Shown: positions 17,302 to 26,280, counted from the first letter of the stretch. The stretch is DNA of 64,000 nt from Streptomyces sp. BK239 (GCF_004217285.1 NZ_SHKS01000004.1:574921-638920), one strand, 5' to 3'. Made by a program: numbers and translations. The notes: generated from the letters alone by a model not told the origin.

Positions 17302-18531
17302 TCAGCGCATCTTGTCGAAGAACTCGCGGACGTCACTGACGAGCAGTTCGGGGGCCTCTATCGCGAGGAAGTGGCCACCGCGGTCGAGTTCGGTCCACCG
17401 CACGATGTCGTGGTCGCGTTCGGCCCAGCGGCGGACGGTCACGTCGTGGGCGGAGAGCAGCACCGCGGTGGGCACGGTCCCCCGTGGGCCGGCTGCCCAG
17501 TCGCCCTGACCGTCGCTCCACCCGGTGTCGTGCGCCGCGTTGGGGGCCGTCCAGTCGTCGGCTGCGGCTTCGCTCCAGGCGTTCGCGGAGATCTCCTCGT
17601 AGTAGACCTGGGCGGCCGAGGCGGCGGTGGCGGTCAGCCAGTACAGCGAGACCCCGGTCAGGATGCGGTCCCGGTGGACGCTGACCTCGGGCAGTGCGTC
17701 TTCAGGGTCCGTGAGCTCCTTGAACTTCTCCACGATCCAAGCCAGCTGGCCGACAGGGGAGTCGGTGAGGGCGTAGGCCACGGTCTGCGGACGTTTGGAA
17801 TTGCACTGCAGGTAAGCGTCGTTGAAGGTCTGCATCCGATGCCATCGTCGCTGTTCGGCCTCCGTCAGGCCGTCCATCTCGCCCTCCGCCCCGGCGGGAA
17901 ATGCGACCATGGCGTTGACGTGGACGCCGATCACGTGGTCCGGTGCCTGCTTGCCCATCTCCGGAGCGACCCATGAGCCGGTGTCGTAGCCGTGAACGCC
18001 GTAGCGCGTGTAGCCGAGGCGGTCCATCAGCCGGTTGAACACCCCGGCCATCCGTGCCGCGCCCATGCCGGGCCCGGCCAGCGGGGTGGAGAAGGCGAAC
18101 CCCGGCAGCGAGGGAATGACCAAGTGGAACGCATCGGCCGTATCACCGCCGTGCGCGTTGGGATCGGACAGCGGCCCGATGACATCGAGGAAGTCCGCCA
18201 CCGAGCCCGGCCAGCCGTGCAACAGCATCAGCGGCGTGGCATCGGCCCTGGGGGAGCGCACGTGAAGGAAGTGGATGTTCTGCCCGTCGATGGTGGTCAT
18301 GTACTGAGGGAAGGTGTTGAGTTCCGCCTCGTGCACCCGCCAGTCGTAGGCGGCGCGCCAGTACTCGGCCAGGTCCTTCAGGTAGGTCACCGGCACGCCA
18401 CGGTCCCAGCCGACGCCGGGCAGCTCATCCGGCCAGCGGGTGGCGGCCAGGCGGACGTGCAGATCATCGAGCTGGGCCTGCGGTATGTCGATGCGGAAGG
18501 AGCGGATGGCGCTGGGTGTCGTGTTCTCCAT
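17302..18531 (-). CDS. Epoxide hydrolase (alpha/beta-hydrolase with EHN domain)
   Basis: A 409-residue protein. Residues 1-110 are the epoxide hydrolase N-terminal (EHN) domain (RSFRIDIPQAQLDDL, RWPDELPGVGWDRG, YWRAAYDWR). The hydrolase core then has the oxyanion motif HGWPGS near residue 125, the nucleophile Asp in HGYDTGSW near residue 198 and the catalytic His in RGGHFLAIE near the C-terminus. The length and EHN domain match microsomal-type epoxide hydrolases. It is divergent from a WYL regulator gene with 62 bases between starts, so that protein probably controls it. Confidence 0.87.
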   Translation of the reverse strand: MENTTPSAIRSFRIDIPQAQLDDLHVRLAATRWPDELPGVGWDRGVPVTYLKDLAEYWRAAYDWRVHEAELNTFPQYMTTIDGQNIHFLHVRSPRADATPLMLLHGWPGSVADFLDVIGPLSDPNAHGGDTADAFHLVIPSLPGFAFSTPLAGPGMGAARMAGVFNRLMDRLGYTRYGVHGYDTGSWVAPEMGKQAPDHVIGVHVNAMVAFPAGAEGEMDGLTEAEQRRWHRMQTFNDAYLQCNSKRPQTVAYALTDSPVGQLAWIVEKFKELTDPEDALPEVSVHRDRILTGVSLYWLTATAASAAQVYYEEISANAWSEAAADDWTAPNAAHDTGWSDGQGDWAAGPRGTVPTAVLLSAHDVTVRRWAERDHDIVRWTELDRGGHFLAIEAPELLVSDVREFFDKMR

Positions 18532-18593
18532 GGCTGCGACGCTAGGACTCGCTTAGGTCAGTTCCGGTCCTCACCTTCCGGCAGTCTTGACGC

Positions 18594-19559
18594 ATGCTGG
18601 AGACCTCCGGGCGGCTGCTGAAACTGCTCTCCCTGCTGCAGACCCACCGCGACTGGGGCGGAGCCGAACTCGCCGAACGCCTCGGCGTCAGCCGACGCAC
18701 CCTGCGCCGTGATGTGCAGCGGCTGCGCGCGCTCGGCTACCCGGTGAACGCCAGTCAGGGCACCGCGGGCTACCGGCTCGGGGCCGGGACCACGCTGCCG
18801 CCGCTGCTGCTCGACGGCGACGAGGCCGTCGCCGTAGTCGTCGGCCTGCGCACAGCCGCCGGTGGCTCCGTCGCCGGGATCGAGGAGTCCTCGCTGCGCG
18901 CGCTCGGCAAGCTCGAGCAGATGCTCCCGCCCCGGCTTCGGTACCGAGTGAGCACCTTGCACACCGCCACCGTCCGGGCCGGCACCGCCCCGGCCCCCAA
19001 GATCTCCGCGGACACCCTCATGGCCATCGCCGAGGCGTGCCGTCGGCGCGAGCAACTGCGCTTCGACTACGCGAGCCCCCGCCACGGCCGAAGCAGGCGC
19101 TTGGTCGAGCCGCACAGCCTCGTCAGCTTCGACCGCCACTGGTATCTGATCGCCTGGGACACCGACCGCACCGACTGGCGCACCTTCCGCGTCGACAGGC
19201 TCACGCCGCGCACGCCGACTGGACCGCGGTTCAGCCCCCGCGAACTCCCCGACACCGACGTGGCCACCTATCTGGCCCACCAACTGTCGTCACGGACCTG
19301 GCCGTACCAGGCCATCGTCACCCTGCACGAGCCGGCCGCAGCGGTCACCGACCGCATCTGGCCCGGCATGGGCGTCGTCGAACCCGTCGACGACGAAAGC
19401 TGCCTCCTGCACTTGGGCGCCGACAACCCCCGTGACCTCGCCTGGATGATCACCTCGGTCGACGCCGATTTCACCCTCACCGACACGCCCCCCGAACTCG
19501 CCGACGCCTTACGCACGCACGCCGCCCGCTGCCTGAGCGCCATACGCACGGAGCGCTGA
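18594..19559 (+). CDS. WYL-domain transcriptional regulator
   Basis: A 321-residue regulator. The N-terminal helix-turn-helix of HTH_11/DeoR-like type is at about residues 8-60 (RLLKLLSLLQTHRDW, ELAERLGVSRRTLRRDV). A WYL domain at about 140-210 contains RRLVEPHSLVSFDRHWYLIA, and a WCX-like C-terminus follows. WYL domains sense ligands, often nucleotides, and control neighbouring genes. The divergent epoxide hydrolase is the obvious target. Confidence 0.88.
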   Translation: MLETSGRLLKLLSLLQTHRDWGGAELAERLGVSRRTLRRDVQRLRALGYPVNASQGTAGYRLGAGTTLPPLLLDGDEAVAVVVGLRTAAGGSVAGIEESSLRALGKLEQMLPPRLRYRVSTLHTATVRAGTAPAPKISADTLMAIAEACRRREQLRFDYASPRHGRSRRLVEPHSLVSFDRHWYLIAWDTDRTDWRTFRVDRLTPRTPTGPRFSPRELPDTDVATYLAHQLSSRTWPYQAIVTLHEPAAAVTDRIWPGMGVVEPVDDESCLLHLGADNPRDLAWMITSVDADFTLTDTPPELADALRTHAARCLSAIRTER

Positions 19560-19641
19560 CGAAGCCGCGACCGGCCCTCCTTGCAGGGCGACCTCATGAG
19601 GCGCATCGGGATCGGGTCTTGGACGCGCTGCCCGGCCCACT

Positions 19642-20604
19642 TCAGGTTGCCGCCGCGATGACGTCGACGCCTGTGAGGTCGGCCGACAGCGCCCACAGGC
19701 GGGCGGCTTGTTCGGGGTCGGTCGCGTGTGCGTGCACGCCGCCTTCCGAGTCCTCGCAGGCCGGCTCGGCGATGTCGCAGTCCTCGCAGTACACGCCGCC
19801 CATGTCCGCCAGCTGAGGGGAGGTCGCCGCCCATACCTGCGTCGCCGCGCCCTGTTCGGGCGTCTTGAAGGTGGGGTCGGTCGGGTTGCCGTTTTCGTCG
19901 ATCCAGCCCGCGTCGACCATGTCAGCCTTCGCCAGGTGGCGTTGCAGGGGGGTGAGGATGCTGCCCGGATGCAGCGCGAACGCTCTGACTCCGCTGTCGC
20001 GGCCGAGCGCGTCGAGCTGCACGGCGAACAGCACGTTCGCCGTCTTCGCCTGCCCGTACGCCTGCCATCTGTCGTAGCCGCGCTCGAACTGCACGTCGTC
20101 CCAGCGCACACCTGTGATGCCGTGCGCGCCGGAGGACACGGCGACCACGCGTGCGCCGCCGGGGGCGATGGCCGGCCAGAGATGGTTGATCAGCGCGTAG
20201 TGACCGAGGTGATTGACGGCGAACTGCGCCTCCCACCCCGGGCCGACCCGCGTCTCGGGGCAGGCCATGATCCCGGCGTTGTTGATCACGATGTCGATCT
20301 CGCGACCGGAGGCCAGGAACCGCTCGGCGAAACCGCGGACGCTTTCGAGGTCGGACAGGTCGAGATCGTCGGTCTCGACGCCGTCGATGCCCTCGACCGC
20401 CTCCTGCGCGGCCGCCCGTCGCCGGGCCGGGACCACGACGCGGGCACCGGCGCCCGCCAAGGCACGGGTCGTCTCCAGACCGAGGCCCGAGTACCCGCCG
20501 GTGACGATCGCGGTGCTGCCCGACAGGTCGATCCCGCTCAGGACGTCGTCCGCGGTGCTCCGGGCGCCGAAACCCGATCCGATCTTGCGCTGAGGTGTCG
20601 TCAT
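19642..20604 (-). CDS. SDR family oxidoreductase, retinol dehydrogenase-like
   Basis: A 320-residue protein starting MTTPQRKIGSGFGARSTADD. The cofactor motif TGGYSGLGLET is near residue 35, NNAGIM near residue 107 and the active-site YGQAKTAN near residue 180. A substrate loop carries the unusual Cys-rich YCEDCDIAEPACEDSEGG near residue 285. It belongs to the light-dependent protochlorophyllide/retinol dehydrogenase-like SDR group common in actinobacteria. The substrate is unknown. It converges on the WYL gene, with 82 bases between the stops. Confidence 0.82.
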   Translation of the reverse strand: MTTPQRKIGSGFGARSTADDVLSGIDLSGSTAIVTGGYSGLGLETTRALAGAGARVVVPARRRAAAQEAVEGIDGVETDDLDLSDLESVRGFAERFLASGREIDIVINNAGIMACPETRVGPGWEAQFAVNHLGHYALINHLWPAIAPGGARVVAVSSGAHGITGVRWDDVQFERGYDRWQAYGQAKTANVLFAVQLDALGRDSGVRAFALHPGSILTPLQRHLAKADMVDAGWIDENGNPTDPTFKTPEQGAATQVWAATSPQLADMGGVYCEDCDIAEPACEDSEGGVHAHATDPEQAARLWALSADLTGVDVIAAAT

Positions 20605-20791
20605 GGCGGAGACGCTAGATGCTGGACAGCGCTCCAACGCAAGGGCCGGTGACGGGCTCCGGGTCTTCGGCGTGAAGCCGCTGGCCGCCCGCCGCGGGTA
20701 GTTCGACCGGGCGTCCGGGACCGTCGCGCAAGCCCGGATCACCACGGCGTTCCAGGTGGGACAGGAGGCCGAAGGCCAGGCGAGCACGGCG

Positions 20792-20922
20792 GTCGGCGAG
20801 GAAAGCCTCGGTCGTCACGTCCGGCCGGGGCTGCGGTCGGCGAGGAAAGCTTCGGTCGTCCCGTCCGGCCGGGGCTGCGGTCGGCGAGGAAGCCTCGGTC
20901 GTCCCGTCCGGCCCGGGCCGCG
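20792..20922. repeat. Three tandem copies of a 44-bp unit
   Basis: Copies begin at 20792, 20836 and 20880, each starting GTCGGCGAGGAAAG and ending near CCGGGGCTGCG. The third copy lacks one A and diverges at its end. The repeats lie in the 340 gene-free bases between the SDR start (20604) and the VOC gene end (20945). On the minus strand the first copy would supply the start of a 67-residue frame (20615-20818, MTTEAFLADRRARLAFGLL) of unknown status. I assign no function. Confidence 0.75.
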
Positions 20923-20944
20923 TACATGACCGCCCGGACGCTGC

Positions 20945-21343
20945 TCAGGCCCAGGTGCGGGAGCACAGCACCAGGCGGTAGCCGTCCGGGTCGGCGATCG
21001 TCACACCATGCTCGTCCCAGTACGGGTTGTGCGCGGGGACACGGGTACCGCCGGCCGCGACCAGGCGGTCGACCAGGGAGTCTTCCACCGGCTTGCCGAG
21101 ATAGACGACGAACAGGTCGTCCACCGTCGGGGTCGGCTCCAGCGGCCGCTCCGGGTCGCACGTCAGCTCGAGATGCCAGGCGGCGCCGGGCGGACCGACC
21201 ATCAGCAGGTCGTGCTCGCCCGGAACGCGCTTCGTCGTGCGCCAAAGAGCGGCCAAGCCGAGGCCGTCCACGTAGAAGCGTTCGGCGGCGGCGAGGTCCC
21301 GCGAGGGCCGGGCCACCCGGACCGGGAAGGTGGGGTCGATCAC
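20945..21343 (-). CDS. VOC-family (glyoxalase-fold) protein
   Basis: A 132-residue protein from a GTG at 21343 (VIDPTFPVRVARPSRDLAA). It has the VOC pattern FYVDGLGLAALW near residue 23 and DEHGVTIADPDGYRLVLCSR at the C-terminus. VOC proteins include metal-dependent dioxygenases, isomerases and antibiotic-sequestering proteins; the substrate is not predictable. The start codon overlaps the stop of a short upstream frame as GTGA. Confidence 0.82.
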   Translation of the reverse strand: MIDPTFPVRVARPSRDLAAAERFYVDGLGLAALWRTTKRVPGEHDLLMVGPPGAAWHLELTCDPERPLEPTPTVDDLFVVYLGKPVEDSLVDRLVAAGGTRVPAHNPYWDEHGVTIADPDGYRLVLCSRTWA

Positions 21344-21429
21344 GCCGAGACCTCCAGGGCAGCCCGCCGGACGGGGCCCTCGGCGTGACGGGTCAGCACC
21401 GGCCGTCCGCCGGTGTCTGCGATCTTCAC
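21340..21429 (-). CDS. Possible 29-residue coupled small ORF
   Basis: A GTG at 21429, with GGAAGGG six bases upstream, opens a 29-residue frame (VKIADTGGRPVLTRHAEGP...). Its TGA overlaps the VOC start as GTGA, and its own start overlaps the stop of the frame upstream in the same way. It could be a real small gene or a fragment of an older gene. No family is recognised. Confidence 0.28.
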   Translation of the reverse strand: MKIADTGGRPVLTRHAEGPVRRAALEVSA

Positions 21430-21617
21430 GTTGTGCCCTTCCAGAGGATTGAGGATTGTGCAGGGAGTCTAGAGGGCCATGATGTCTCCGGATCATGAAG
21501 GTCTTGCGGGGGTTCGGCGGGGCGGGGGTCAACCGAGATCACGTTGGGTTCGCCGGTGTACCAGGTGTCGTGTGTCCCGCCCTCGGCAAGGAGACGCGGT
21601 TCCGGTCGCGATGCCAT
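21426..21617 (-). CDS. Possible 63-residue small ORF upstream of the VOC gene
   Basis: The frame starts at an ATG at 21617 (MASRPEPRLLAEGGTHDTWY) and ends with a TGA that overlaps the next small frame by GTGA. The composition looks protein-like in the first 40 residues (GEPNVISVDPRPAEPP) and less so afterwards. No homology is recognised, and it may be a decayed gene. Confidence 0.25.
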   Translation of the reverse strand: MASRPEPRLLAEGGTHDTWYTGEPNVISVDPRPAEPPQDLHDPETSWPSRLPAQSSILWKGTT

Positions 21618-21706
21618 CGTCACCACCGTTCCGTGGCGAGGCCTCGCTGGTCGCGGGCGAGGGCAGCTCGGTCTACCGGGTCATGAGCTGACCATGAAGT
21701 CCTGGG

Positions 21707-22231
21707 TCAGTCCCACCAGAGCACGAGGAGAAGGTGTTGTCGGGATGCGGCAAGGCAGAACTCGCGCAGGGCATCGAAGTGCCCCAGCAGGTACTTTCTC
21801 GGGCCACCGACAATTTTGTCCGCTCCATGACCGATCAAAGAAGCGGCCTCGGTGTCTTCGGTCGGCAGGCCGGCCAGGACGGCCGGAAAGTCGATCTGAC
21901 CGAGCAGTTCCGAAACGCGGGCCACTTGAGCTGCGGAAAGGGCGGTGGGAGGTGGCCCGAAGGGACCGATGGCATGCGGGTGCGTGTTGAGGAAGCCGAG
22001 ATCGATCGCCGAGTCCCCCTCGGTGGCCTGCCGAAGAGCATTCAGGTGGACGCGGTCGAGACCTGCCAGCTCGCATACCCGTTCCAACATGGCCGGCGCC
22101 CAGTCCAGGTCCAGGACGTCCGTCGACGGTGGATCCCAGTGGGGATCTCCATCGGTCGATGTTCGGGCTGACTGGCGGCAGGCGGCGAGAAACTCCGCCG
22201 GGACGCGGGCGAGTTGTTGGGTGACGGCCAT
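21707..22231 (-). CDS. DUF1877 family (YfbM-like) protein
   Basis: A 174-residue protein from the ATG at 22231 (MAVTQQLARVPAEFLAAC). It shows the DUF1877 pattern: an N-terminal YxRV/VPAEFL segment, LDLDWAPAMLERV near residue 45, and a C-terminal block with YLLGHFDALREFCLAASRQHL ending LVLWWD. The family has no established activity; members occur in polymorphic toxin and orphan contexts. The frame stays open upstream of 22231, but that sequence is antisense to the NTPase gene region and not plausible. Confidence 0.75.
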   Translation of the reverse strand: MAVTQQLARVPAEFLAACRQSARTSTDGDPHWDPPSTDVLDLDWAPAMLERVCELAGLDRVHLNALRQATEGDSAIDLGFLNTHPHAIGPFGPPPTALSAAQVARVSELLGQIDFPAVLAGLPTEDTEAASLIGHGADKIVGGPRKYLLGHFDALREFCLAASRQHLLLVLWWD

Positions 22232-22350
22232 GACGGCAGTATCCCGACGGCGTGGAGGCCGCAACGCCTTCTGGTCGATGGAGGAGGAGCGGCATGCCGA
22301 CCTCAGCAGCCGCCGTGCCGTACGCGGCCGCGAGGACAGTGTCGCGGGTG

Positions 22351-25155
22351 TCACCCCAAGCGGCGCCGGCGTCGGCGTCTCCGCCACGGTGGCCGTTGTC
22401 CCGTCCGCCGCCGGCAGTCGTCGAGCGCCGTGCGCAGCCCGGAGACGAGGGGGGCGTACCCGGTCGGGTCGACGTGCATGTACGCCTCCGCGAGGGCGAG
22501 CCCGCCTTCCAGCGGGTCGAGCGCGTCCGCCCAGCGCTCGTCGTCCGCCAGGTACCGGCCCATCTGGTCGAGGACCCGTGCGAGGTCGAAGGCGTACCGC
22601 ACCGGGTCGGCTTTCCACGCGGCCTCGTACTGCCTGACGGCGTCGACGGCCGCCCCGTGGCGTTCCTGCCGATGGCCGGCCGCGTTCAGGCAGACGGCCA
22701 GGATCGACAGGCACCGGCCGAGGTCGGCCCGGTGCAGCTCGGGCGCTTGGGCGTGGCGGAGTTGCATGAGCTGGACGGCTTCCGCGGCGGCGGGCAGTGC
22801 CTGGGAGGGCGGGTCCGTGAAAAGGCGGAGGAGGGCGAGGTTGGAGAGAGACTTCGAGAGTTCGGCGGAGTGGGCGGCTGGGTTGTCCCGGGCGAGGCGG
22901 CGCCAGACGGCGATGGATTCGGCTGTCGTGTCTATCCCTTCCGTCAGCTGTCCCGTCTCGGCCAGGTCGGCGCCGAGGGCCTGCAGGGCGTGTGCAAGAC
23001 CGGCGTCGTGGGCGGTGGGGTCGGCCCGGGCCAGGGCGCGCATGCTTTCCACCGCTTGCTGAGAGCATGCCAAAGCCTCCGCTCTCCGTCCCTCCCTGGC
23101 CAACTGCGCGGAAAGGGTGAGGAGGGAGGCGGCGAGGCCGGGCTCGTGCGCCGCCGCGTCCTGTTCGGCAAGTGAAAGCCGGAGGGAAAGTGCCTCGCGG
23201 GAGACTACGACGGACTCGGCCTGAAGTCCTTGGTGGGAGAGCTGGCGGCCGTGAGCGTGTAGGGCGTCGGCCAGTCGCGGCTCGTGGGCGGGGTCGGCGG
23301 CGGTGAGCCGGCGCCACGCCGCCGCCGCGCGTTCGCCGACGTCCAGGGCGTCCTGGTGCTGGCCGGCCTCCGTAAGCCGTACGGCGAGGTCCGCGAGGAT
23401 ACCGGCGTAGAGGGGCTCATGCCGGGCACGCTCGGCCTCGGCGAAGGGCCGGGCGAGGGAAGCGGCCTCCTCGGTGGCCCGCAGGGCCTCGGCCGGGCGC
23501 CCATTGTGGGCCAGGCAGTCGCCGAGTCGACCCAAGGCAGCAGCCAGCACCGGGACGTCGTCATCGAGCTCCCGCGCGGCGGTCACGCCCCGCCGGGCGA
23601 CCTCAAGGGCCTCGGCGTCGAGCCCGGCGTTCAGGAGCCGGGTGCTCAGGTGGTGGCAGCCGACGGCGCGGGCGAGGGGGCTGTCGTCCAGGGCGAGCAG
23701 TTCGGTGACGAGCCGCCGGGTCACGGCCGCCATCCCGGCGTCCAACTCGACGTGGCGGCCGACGGGGAACCGCTCCTCAACGGCGGCGAGCAGCCTGATG
23801 GGGACGTCGTCCAGGGCGGCGAGCGCGCTGAGAGCGGCGCTCCCGGCGGCGAGCGCGAGGCCCGGCGCGGCCGCGAGGACCGGATAGAGGTGGTGAGGTC
23901 CGACGTGGGGCCAGCGCTGTGCGGCGGCGGCCAGGAAGGTGACGCCCCGGCCGGCGTGCCGGCCGAGGAGGGCGTCGATGACCTCCTCGGCCCATTCCAT
24001 GGCCGGGTAGTCGGCCTGGTGACCGGGGAGGGTGAGGGCGAGGAAATCCTCGGAGAGCCGGTCCGGATAAAGCGGTTCGAGGACGGTGTCCCCGCCGTCC
24101 CGCTCGGGCGGGTAGCAGTGGGCGTGATCGTCGAGGACGCGGTCGACGGGGGTGCCGAGCCGTAGCGCGCGCACGACTTCGGTGCCGTGCGTGCGGTCGG
24201 TTGCTCCGGTCAGGGCGGCGGCGAACACGGCCTGGTTCATGGCGGCGGGCGGAGTGGCGCCGGCATCGCCACGGGCGTGCAGCGTGGCCCAGTGCAGGTG
24301 CTCCCGGTCCAGCAGGTAGACAGTCAGTCCGGCCAGGTCGGTGGGAGCGCGACGACCATGTACCTGGGCATCGACGGCGACGAGCGCGGTCATGTGGAGG
24401 GCGAGGGTCAGCTCGTACGGCGGCGGCGAGCCCGGAACGGAGCCGACCGGGATCCCGTACCGTACGGCAAAGGCGTCCTGGGCAGCCCGGTACATGGCGG
24501 GTCCGTCGGGCGGGGCATCGAGGGCTCTGCTGGAGGCAGTGGCCCGGTGGTTGGCGAGCGAGGCGCGGACGGCGGGCCAGGCGTCGGCGGTACGGGCGAG
24601 CAGCAGGATCCGCGTCGGCAGGTCCTGGTGCAGCAGGGCGTTGCTGAAGAGCCAGGTGAGGTGGGTGAGCGGCCAGCGGTCCGCGTAGTCGACGACGAGG
24701 AGCACCCCGCCGTGCCCGTCCAGGGTCAGGTCCTGGCTGCCGGGCGGGGGCTGGACGGAGCTGGGTCCGTGCACGGCGGTGACCACGCGCCAGCCGTCGT
24801 TCTGGGTCTCGTCGGCGAACCGGGCCGCGAGGCGGGTCTTGCCCTGCCCGCCGGGGGCGTGGATCCAGCACGCCGCGAGCCGCGGTCCACCGTCCCGCCA
24901 CGCCCTCAGCTCGGCGAGCTCGGTCTCCCGGCCGGTGAACGGCACCACTTCGAAGCGGGAGTTGAGCATCCGGCTCGGCAGCTCGCGGAGCCACGCAGGG
25001 TCGGCGGGGGCGGCGGGTTGCCAGTTCTGGAGCAGGTAGACCGGTGAGCCGTCGCCGAAAACGTGGATGTCGGCGCCGATCGCACCGTACGCGAACCCAG
25101 TGACAGCCGTGACGTTTTGTACAAACTGCGGCTGCGGGCCGTCTGTCGCGCTCAC
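22351..25155 (-). CDS. STAND-type NTPase with C-terminal TPR-like repeats
   Basis: A 934-residue protein from a GTG at 25155. Residues 12-37 are a glycine-rich motif (VTAVTGFAYGAIGADIHVFG). Residues about 70-400 form a P-loop NTPase: FTGRETELAELRAW, Walker A APGGQGKTR at 100-108, and Walker B GGVLLVVDYAD near 150. Residues about 480-900 are helical repeats of TPR type with recurring ALxxxEEA and RLADALHAHGRQLS units. STAND proteins oligomerise after ligand sensing by the repeats and switch on an effector. The gene overlaps the upstream small gene by four bases (GTGA), so both are made together. Conflict or defence is the likely role, by inference. Confidence 0.8.
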   Translation of the reverse strand: MSATDGPQPQFVQNVTAVTGFAYGAIGADIHVFGDGSPVYLLQNWQPAAPADPAWLRELPSRMLNSRFEVVPFTGRETELAELRAWRDGGPRLAACWIHAPGGQGKTRLAARFADETQNDGWRVVTAVHGPSSVQPPPGSQDLTLDGHGGVLLVVDYADRWPLTHLTWLFSNALLHQDLPTRILLLARTADAWPAVRASLANHRATASSRALDAPPDGPAMYRAAQDAFAVRYGIPVGSVPGSPPPYELTLALHMTALVAVDAQVHGRRAPTDLAGLTVYLLDREHLHWATLHARGDAGATPPAAMNQAVFAAALTGATDRTHGTEVVRALRLGTPVDRVLDDHAHCYPPERDGGDTVLEPLYPDRLSEDFLALTLPGHQADYPAMEWAEEVIDALLGRHAGRGVTFLAAAAQRWPHVGPHHLYPVLAAAPGLALAAGSAALSALAALDDVPIRLLAAVEERFPVGRHVELDAGMAAVTRRLVTELLALDDSPLARAVGCHHLSTRLLNAGLDAEALEVARRGVTAARELDDDVPVLAAALGRLGDCLAHNGRPAEALRATEEAASLARPFAEAERARHEPLYAGILADLAVRLTEAGQHQDALDVGERAAAAWRRLTAADPAHEPRLADALHAHGRQLSHQGLQAESVVVSREALSLRLSLAEQDAAAHEPGLAASLLTLSAQLAREGRRAEALACSQQAVESMRALARADPTAHDAGLAHALQALGADLAETGQLTEGIDTTAESIAVWRRLARDNPAAHSAELSKSLSNLALLRLFTDPPSQALPAAAEAVQLMQLRHAQAPELHRADLGRCLSILAVCLNAAGHRQERHGAAVDAVRQYEAAWKADPVRYAFDLARVLDQMGRYLADDERWADALDPLEGGLALAEAYMHVDPTGYAPLVSGLRTALDDCRRRTGQRPPWRRRRRRRRLG

Positions 25156-25628
25156 GCTCTCCTGCCCTGCCTGTCCTCGGCGGCGCTGTCCGCCCCGCTG
25201 CTCGTAGCGGCGGTTTCCGAGAGGCTGCCGGGGTGGTTGATGATGTTGTACGCGCCCTGGGCAATGGACCCGGGGGCGGATGCGGTGATGGTCTGCACCA
25301 ATTGCTGCTGGACTCGCGGCAGCTGCGCATCGACCTCGCGGACCAGAGCCCGAAGGTCGTCCGCAGCGTCCGGGTATTCACTCAGAAGGTCTTCCAGGTC
25401 GTCCCGCCAACGAGTGACCTGGCCCACCCGGGCAGCTTCGGTCCCTTCGCGCGTCACGCGCGCGACGCTGCGGTCCAGCTGGGCTTCAATCTCCCGGGGG
25501 TCACGGCCACCGCGCTGGAACAGCCGCACGGTCCGGACGCGGGCAGTCTGCCAGGCATCGGTGACCATGGCCGCGACGATCGCCGCGCCTCCGGTCTGGA
25601 CGAGGTCGTTCAGTGCTTCCGGGTCCAT
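25152..25628 (-). CDS. Small helical protein with C-terminal motif shared with the NTPase; candidate effector
   Basis: A 158-residue protein. Residues 1-110 are predicted helical, starting with a hydrophobic stretch (GGAAIVAAMVTDAWQ) and followed by a charged helix-rich region (RWRDDLEDLLSEYP, DLRALVREVDAQLPR). Residues 113-135 (TITASAPGSIAQGAYNIIN) resemble residues 14-37 of the NTPase encoded next to it, and a disordered Ser/Ala tail follows. A helical domain plus a C-terminal short motif repeated at the N-terminus of an adjacent NLR-like ATPase is the layout of bacterial Bell-domain effectors with amyloid signalling motifs. The assignment is inference; no enzymatic domain is seen. Confidence 0.6.
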   Translation of the reverse strand: MDPEALNDLVQTGGAAIVAAMVTDAWQTARVRTVRLFQRGGRDPREIEAQLDRSVARVTREGTEAARVGQVTRWRDDLEDLLSEYPDAADDLRALVREVDAQLPRVQQQLVQTITASAPGSIAQGAYNIINHPGSLSETAATSSGADSAAEDRQGRRA

Positions 25629-25900
25629 CGGGTCTCCGTACGTTGTCGGGGAGTGGCCGTCCGGCTCGTCCTGGGCACCCTGGCTACTGATCGAAATCGT
25701 CCTTCGGCAGAGTCCACTGCCAGCTCGTCAAGACCCATCGGCACCCGTGCCACGGTCGCCGATCGTCTCGGGGCGTCCTCGACCGCCGCAGCGGGATGAC
25801 TTTCCGTTCACCTGAACGGGTGACGTGACGGCCGGTGAATCGCCGTTTTCGGCTGATGACGATCCTGCTGGCTTATTCCGTGCCCGAAGTCACCGGGATA
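25629..25900. other. Promoter region of the NTPase operon plus unassigned sequence
   Basis: This 272-base stretch separates the start of the small helical gene from the transposase remnant. It contains ACTTTCCGTTCACCTGAACGGGTGACGTGA-like sequence near 25800-25830, with the imperfect inverted repeat CCGTTCACCTGAACGG (25803-25818). That could be an operator. No coding frame is convincing. Confidence 0.35.
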
Positions 25901-26041
25901 AGACGTGCCCGCTACCCAGGTCTCCGAAAGACCCACCTGGAGCACGTCTTTTCCGCCGTTGCGATCAACCTCATTCGTCTTGACGCCTGGTGGAACGGCC
26001 ACCCGCTCGACTGCACCCGCGTCAGCCACCTTGCCCGCCTC
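25901..26041 (+). pseudogene. Transposase C-terminal remnant (DDE/IS1182-like)
   Basis: In one forward frame the sequence reads RRARYPGLRKTHLEHVFSAV and INLIRLDAWWNG, ending SHLARL. That is the typical C-terminus of actinobacterial DDE transposases (RARYRGLxKTHLQHxxTAAAINxxRLDAW). Nothing upstream in any frame continues the homology, so only the tail remains. It marks past mobile-element activity beside the NTPase pair. Confidence 0.65.
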
Positions 26042-26280
26042 AGCCGCTCCCTCGCTCGCGTGCCCGCCGCACGGCTGCGCGGTCACCACGTGCCGGACAG
26101 GCTCCACCCTGTCACTGCGCGGCGGGTTTCGGCGTCCTCGCGGCCCTCGATGGGAAGGGGCAGCGTTCTCGTCGGTGGGAAGAACGCGGAGCTGGGCGCC
26201 GTACTGGTTCGGCGCGCAGGTCCTGAGTTGGAGGCGCCGTGTATGGGAATGCTCGCTCACGAGAACGAGAAGGGGGCACC

